This document shows positions 5,804-7,318 of a stretch of DNA of 7,318 nt, piece after piece; the first letter of the stretch is position 1; every line of letters starts with the position of its first letter. Origin of the DNA: CAWEHQ01 sp051001995 (lineage in GTDB: Bacteria; Actinomycetota; Thermoleophilia; Solirubrobacterales; Thermoleophilaceae); the NCBI GenBank assembly GCA_051001995.1, contig JBPCMT010000177.1:1-7318 (forward strand), in the 5' to 3' direction. Position numbers and translations under genes: made by a program. The notes under the pieces were generated by a model. It worked only from the letters and a program-made list of their open reading frames with translations, ran no database searches and was not told the DNA's origin.

Positions 5804-5845
5804 CCGGCGTCGAGCCGCCGCCGCGGCGGGCGGGACGCTCGGCGG
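5804..5845. terminator. GC-rich inverted repeats between convergent genes, possible bidirectional terminator
   Basis: The gap between the two stop codons contains a 12-base self-complementary stretch, CCGCCGCGGCGG (5818-5829). It is enclosed by AGCCGCC (5813-5819) and GGCGGCT (5841-5847), which can pair instead. A convergent gene pair needs transcription to end here in both directions. No T-tract is present, so the terminator call rests on position and structure only. Confidence 0.35.
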
Positions 5846-7021
5846 CTAGCTCGCCGGCGGGACGATGCGGATGACGCGATCGTCGCCTGGGCGCGGCGAG
5901 CCGCGGCCGTCGAGGTTGCTCGTCAGCGCGTAGAGGGCGCCGTCGGGCCCCTCGACGACGGTTCGGACGCGGCCGAGCTCGCCCTCGAACATTGCCTCGT
6001 TCCCCACGACCTCGCCATCGTCGTCGAACGACAGGCGACGGATCTGCTCGCCGACCAGCGCGCCTATCAGGTAGTCGCCGGTCCACTCCGACCCGGGCAG
6101 GCTCACGAACGTCGCGCCCGACGGCGCGATCGACTCCTCGTACAGCGCGATCGGCGGCTCGAAGCCCTCGTGGTCCGTGCCCTCCGCCTCGGGCCAGCCG
6201 TAGTTGCGCCCCTCGCGGACGTCGTTGACCTCGTCGTTGCCGATGTTGCCGTGCTCGGTTGCGATGAGACGGCCGGTGCCCGGTTGCCAGTCGAAGCCCT
6301 GCGGGTTGCGGTGGCCGAGCGTGAAGACCTCCGCGTCGCCGGGCGAATCGCCGCGGTAGTCCTGCTCCTCCATCCGCAGGAACTTGCCGTTCAGCGAGTC
6401 GGGGTCCTGTGCCAAATCCTCCTGTCCGGCGTCGCCCGTCGCGATGTAGAGGCGGTCATCGGGCCCGAAGTGGATGCGGCCGCTGTCGTGAATCTCACCG
6501 GCCTGGATGCCATCCAGCACCACCGCCTCCTCGACGAGGCGATCGCCCTCGAGCCGGTAGCGCGCGACCTCCAGGCCGGACTCGGTCGTGTAGTAGGTGT
6601 AGACGAGGTCGTTGCGCTCGAACTCCGGGTCCAGCGCGAGCCCCAGCAGGCCGCCCTCGCCGAGCGCCGACACCTCCACCTCCGCCGCCGGGCGCTCGAG
6701 CAGCTCGCCCTGCGCGGAGATGACGCGAATGCGCCCCGGCCGCTCGGTGACGAGCGCCCGTCCGTCGGGGAGGAAGACGAGCTCCCACGGGATCTCGAGC
6801 CCGGTCACGAGCGTCTCGACCTGCGGCTGGCCCTCCACGCGAGCGAGCTTCTCGTCGGCCGCTCCGCCGCCGCCGGGCTGCCCGCCGGTCTGCGACTCCG
6901 CCGGGTCCGCCGGGGGCGGCGGCGCCGGCTCGTCGCCGCCGCAGCCGGCGAGGAGCGCGAGCGCCGCGAGGAAGACCGCGACCGGCAGCAAGATCCGAGG
7001 CGATCCAGCGAGCGGTTTCAC
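5846..7021 (-). CDS. PQQ-dependent sugar dehydrogenase (soluble glucose/aldose dehydrogenase family), predicted lipoprotein
   Basis: A complete 391-residue protein with a GTG start. Residues 1-26 form a lipoprotein signal ending in the lipobox LAGC (modified Cys27). A Pro/Gly/Asp-rich tether follows (28-58), then a six-bladed beta-propeller (about 65-391). Family motifs: LEIPWELVFLPDGRALVTER, GEGGLLGLALDPEF, IHDSGRIHFGPDDRLYIATGDAG with His178 matching the catalytic base of soluble glucose dehydrogenase, LNGKFLRM, LGHRNPQGFDW (Arg238 and Asn239, PQQ contacts in the family), ATEHGNIGNDEVNDV, NYGWPEAEG, APSGATF and GRVRTVVEGPDGALY. It should oxidise an aldose to a lactone outside the cytoplasmic membrane using PQQ, but substrate and cofactor use are unproven in most of this family. 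Minus-strand TACGCT lies eight bases before the GTG, with no SD, suggesting a leaderless mRNA. It is divergent from the SDR gene and convergent with the endopeptidase. Confidence 0.93.
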   Translation of the reverse strand: MKPLAGSPRILLPVAVFLAALALLAGCGGDEPAPPPPADPAESQTGGQPGGGGAADEKLARVEGQPQVETLVTGLEIPWELVFLPDGRALVTERPGRIRVISAQGELLERPAAEVEVSALGEGGLLGLALDPEFERNDLVYTYYTTESGLEVARYRLEGDRLVEEAVVLDGIQAGEIHDSGRIHFGPDDRLYIATGDAGQEDLAQDPDSLNGKFLRMEEQDYRGDSPGDAEVFTLGHRNPQGFDWQPGTGRLIATEHGNIGNDEVNDVREGRNYGWPEAEGTDHEGFEPPIALYEESIAPSGATFVSLPGSEWTGDYLIGALVGEQIRRLSFDDDGEVVGNEAMFEGELGRVRTVVEGPDGALYALTSNLDGRGSPRPGDDRVIRIVPPAS

Positions 7022-7029
7022 CGCGGTCG

Positions 7030-7035
7030 AGCGTA
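7030..7035 (-). promoter_or_regulatory. Candidate -10 hexamer TACGCT of the sugar dehydrogenase gene
   Basis: On the minus strand TACGCT fits TAnnnT and ends eight bases before the GTG start at 7021. This is the spacing expected when transcription begins at or very near the start codon. No -35 and no SD are recognisable. Confidence 0.4.
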
Positions 7036-7064
7036 GCGGCGAGCATCCGCCGGGCGCGGCGCCC

Positions 7065-7070
7065 TACGAT
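7065..7070 (+). promoter_or_regulatory. Candidate -10 hexamer TACGAT of the SDR gene
   Basis: TACGAT fits TAnnnT and ends six bases before the ATG at 7077. Transcription would therefore start on or next to the A of the start codon, giving a leaderless mRNA. There is no SD in the remaining CCCGCC spacer. No clear -35 is visible 17 bases upstream. Confidence 0.5.
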
Positions 7071-7076
7071 CCCGCC

Positions 7077-7318
7077 ATGTCCGACCGACCGCTCGAGGGC
7101 AGGCGCGCGCTCGTGACGGGAGGCGCGACCGGAATCGGGCGCGCCACCGTTGAGCGGCTCGCGCGCGACGGCGCGCACGTGGCCGTCAACTACATCGGCG
7201 ATCGCGGTCCGGCCGATGCGCTGGTGGAGGAAGTCGAGGAGCGCGGCGGCCGCGCGATGGCGATCGAGGCCGACGTGTCGGACGAGGAGCGCGTGATCGC
7301 GATGTTCGAGCGGGCGCG
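7077..7318 (+). CDS. Short-chain dehydrogenase/reductase (SDR), N-terminal part, runs off the window
   Basis: About 80 residues are visible. The Rossmann fold opens with RRALVTGGATGIGRATVERL, in which TGGATGIG is the classical SDR glycine-rich nucleotide-binding motif TGxxxGIG. The second strand reads AHVAVNYIGDRG, where Asn-Tyr instead of an acidic residue suggests NADP rather than strict NAD use. ADVSDEERV (about residues 68-76) is the conserved adenine-contact segment. The catalytic Tyr-x-x-x-Lys lies beyond the window. The style resembles glucose 1-dehydrogenase or 3-oxoacyl-ACP reductase proteins, but the substrate cannot be told. The ATG at 7077 is chosen by alignment to the family start and by the TACGAT just upstream. 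It shares a 55-bp divergent intergenic region with the sugar dehydrogenase gene. Confidence 0.93.
   Translation, partial: MSDRPLEGRRALVTGGATGIGRATVERLARDGAHVAVNYIGDRGPADALVEEVEERGGRAMAIEADVSDEERVIAMFERA

Noticed and set aside
4960..5874. 304-codon plus-strand frame overlapping the murein endopeptidase gene, and the antisense 268-codon frame at 4973-5779
   Set aside because: The frame starting at 4967 has the SD, the signal segment and the zinc motifs. The alternatives are low-complexity Arg-rich shadows.
6170..7036. 288-codon plus-strand frame opposite the sugar dehydrogenase gene
   Set aside because: The minus strand carries a lipobox and the complete set of sugar dehydrogenase motifs. The plus-strand product has no recognisable domain.
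1..7318. A mobile element, toxin-antitoxin, CRISPR or phage-defence system
   Set aside because: No transposase, integrase, terminal repeats, spacer array or defence domains were seen. All eight genes are ordinary metabolic, envelope or regulatory families.

Overview
This 7.3-kb window is high-GC bacterial chromosome. Codons end mostly in G or C, and start signals mix Shine-Dalgarno (SD) sites with apparently leaderless starts. The gene families fit an actinobacterium, possibly of the Thermoleophilia (Solirubrobacter/Gaiella) type. That placement is inferred from composition and protein flavour, because no marker gene is present. Eight protein genes are supported: six complete and two cut by the window edges. 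I see no rRNA, tRNA, CRISPR array, insertion sequence or phage gene.

Layout: (1) 1-479, minus, is the N-terminal part of a thiamine-diphosphate enzyme of the pyruvate oxidase/acetolactate synthase family. (2) 480-714 is non-coding, with two tandem hairpins. (3) 715-1704, minus, is a LysR-type regulator. (4) 1749-2450, minus, is an OmpR-family response regulator without a kinase in view. (5) 2451-2572 is a short divergent control region. (6) 2573-3904 and 3918-4910, plus, are egtB and egtD, the two core genes of ergothioneine synthesis. (7) 4967-5803, plus, is a membrane-anchored or secreted murein endopeptidase of the MepA (M74) type. (8) 5846-7021, minus, converges on it and encodes a lipoprotein PQQ-type sugar dehydrogenase. 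(9) 7077-7318, plus, is the start of a short-chain dehydrogenase, divergent from the sugar dehydrogenase.

How the genes may work together: EgtD trimethylates histidine to hercynine, and EgtB joins hercynine to a thiol donor by iron-dependent sulfoxide formation. EgtB keeps the residues recalled as binding gamma-glutamylcysteine, yet egtA, egtC and egtE are not nearby, so the rest of the pathway should lie elsewhere. The divergent response regulator is a candidate regulator of egtBD by position only. The 3' part is cell-envelope and oxidative metabolism (murein hydrolase, exported sugar dehydrogenase, SDR). It has no clear functional link to ergothioneine.

I found no undescribed multi-gene system. 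The points most worth checking are the egtB start, where a strong SD sits before an out-of-frame ATG and an in-frame CTG, the split ergothioneine pathway, the tandem hairpins at 615-680, and a 55-bp divergent intergenic region where both genes look leaderless.
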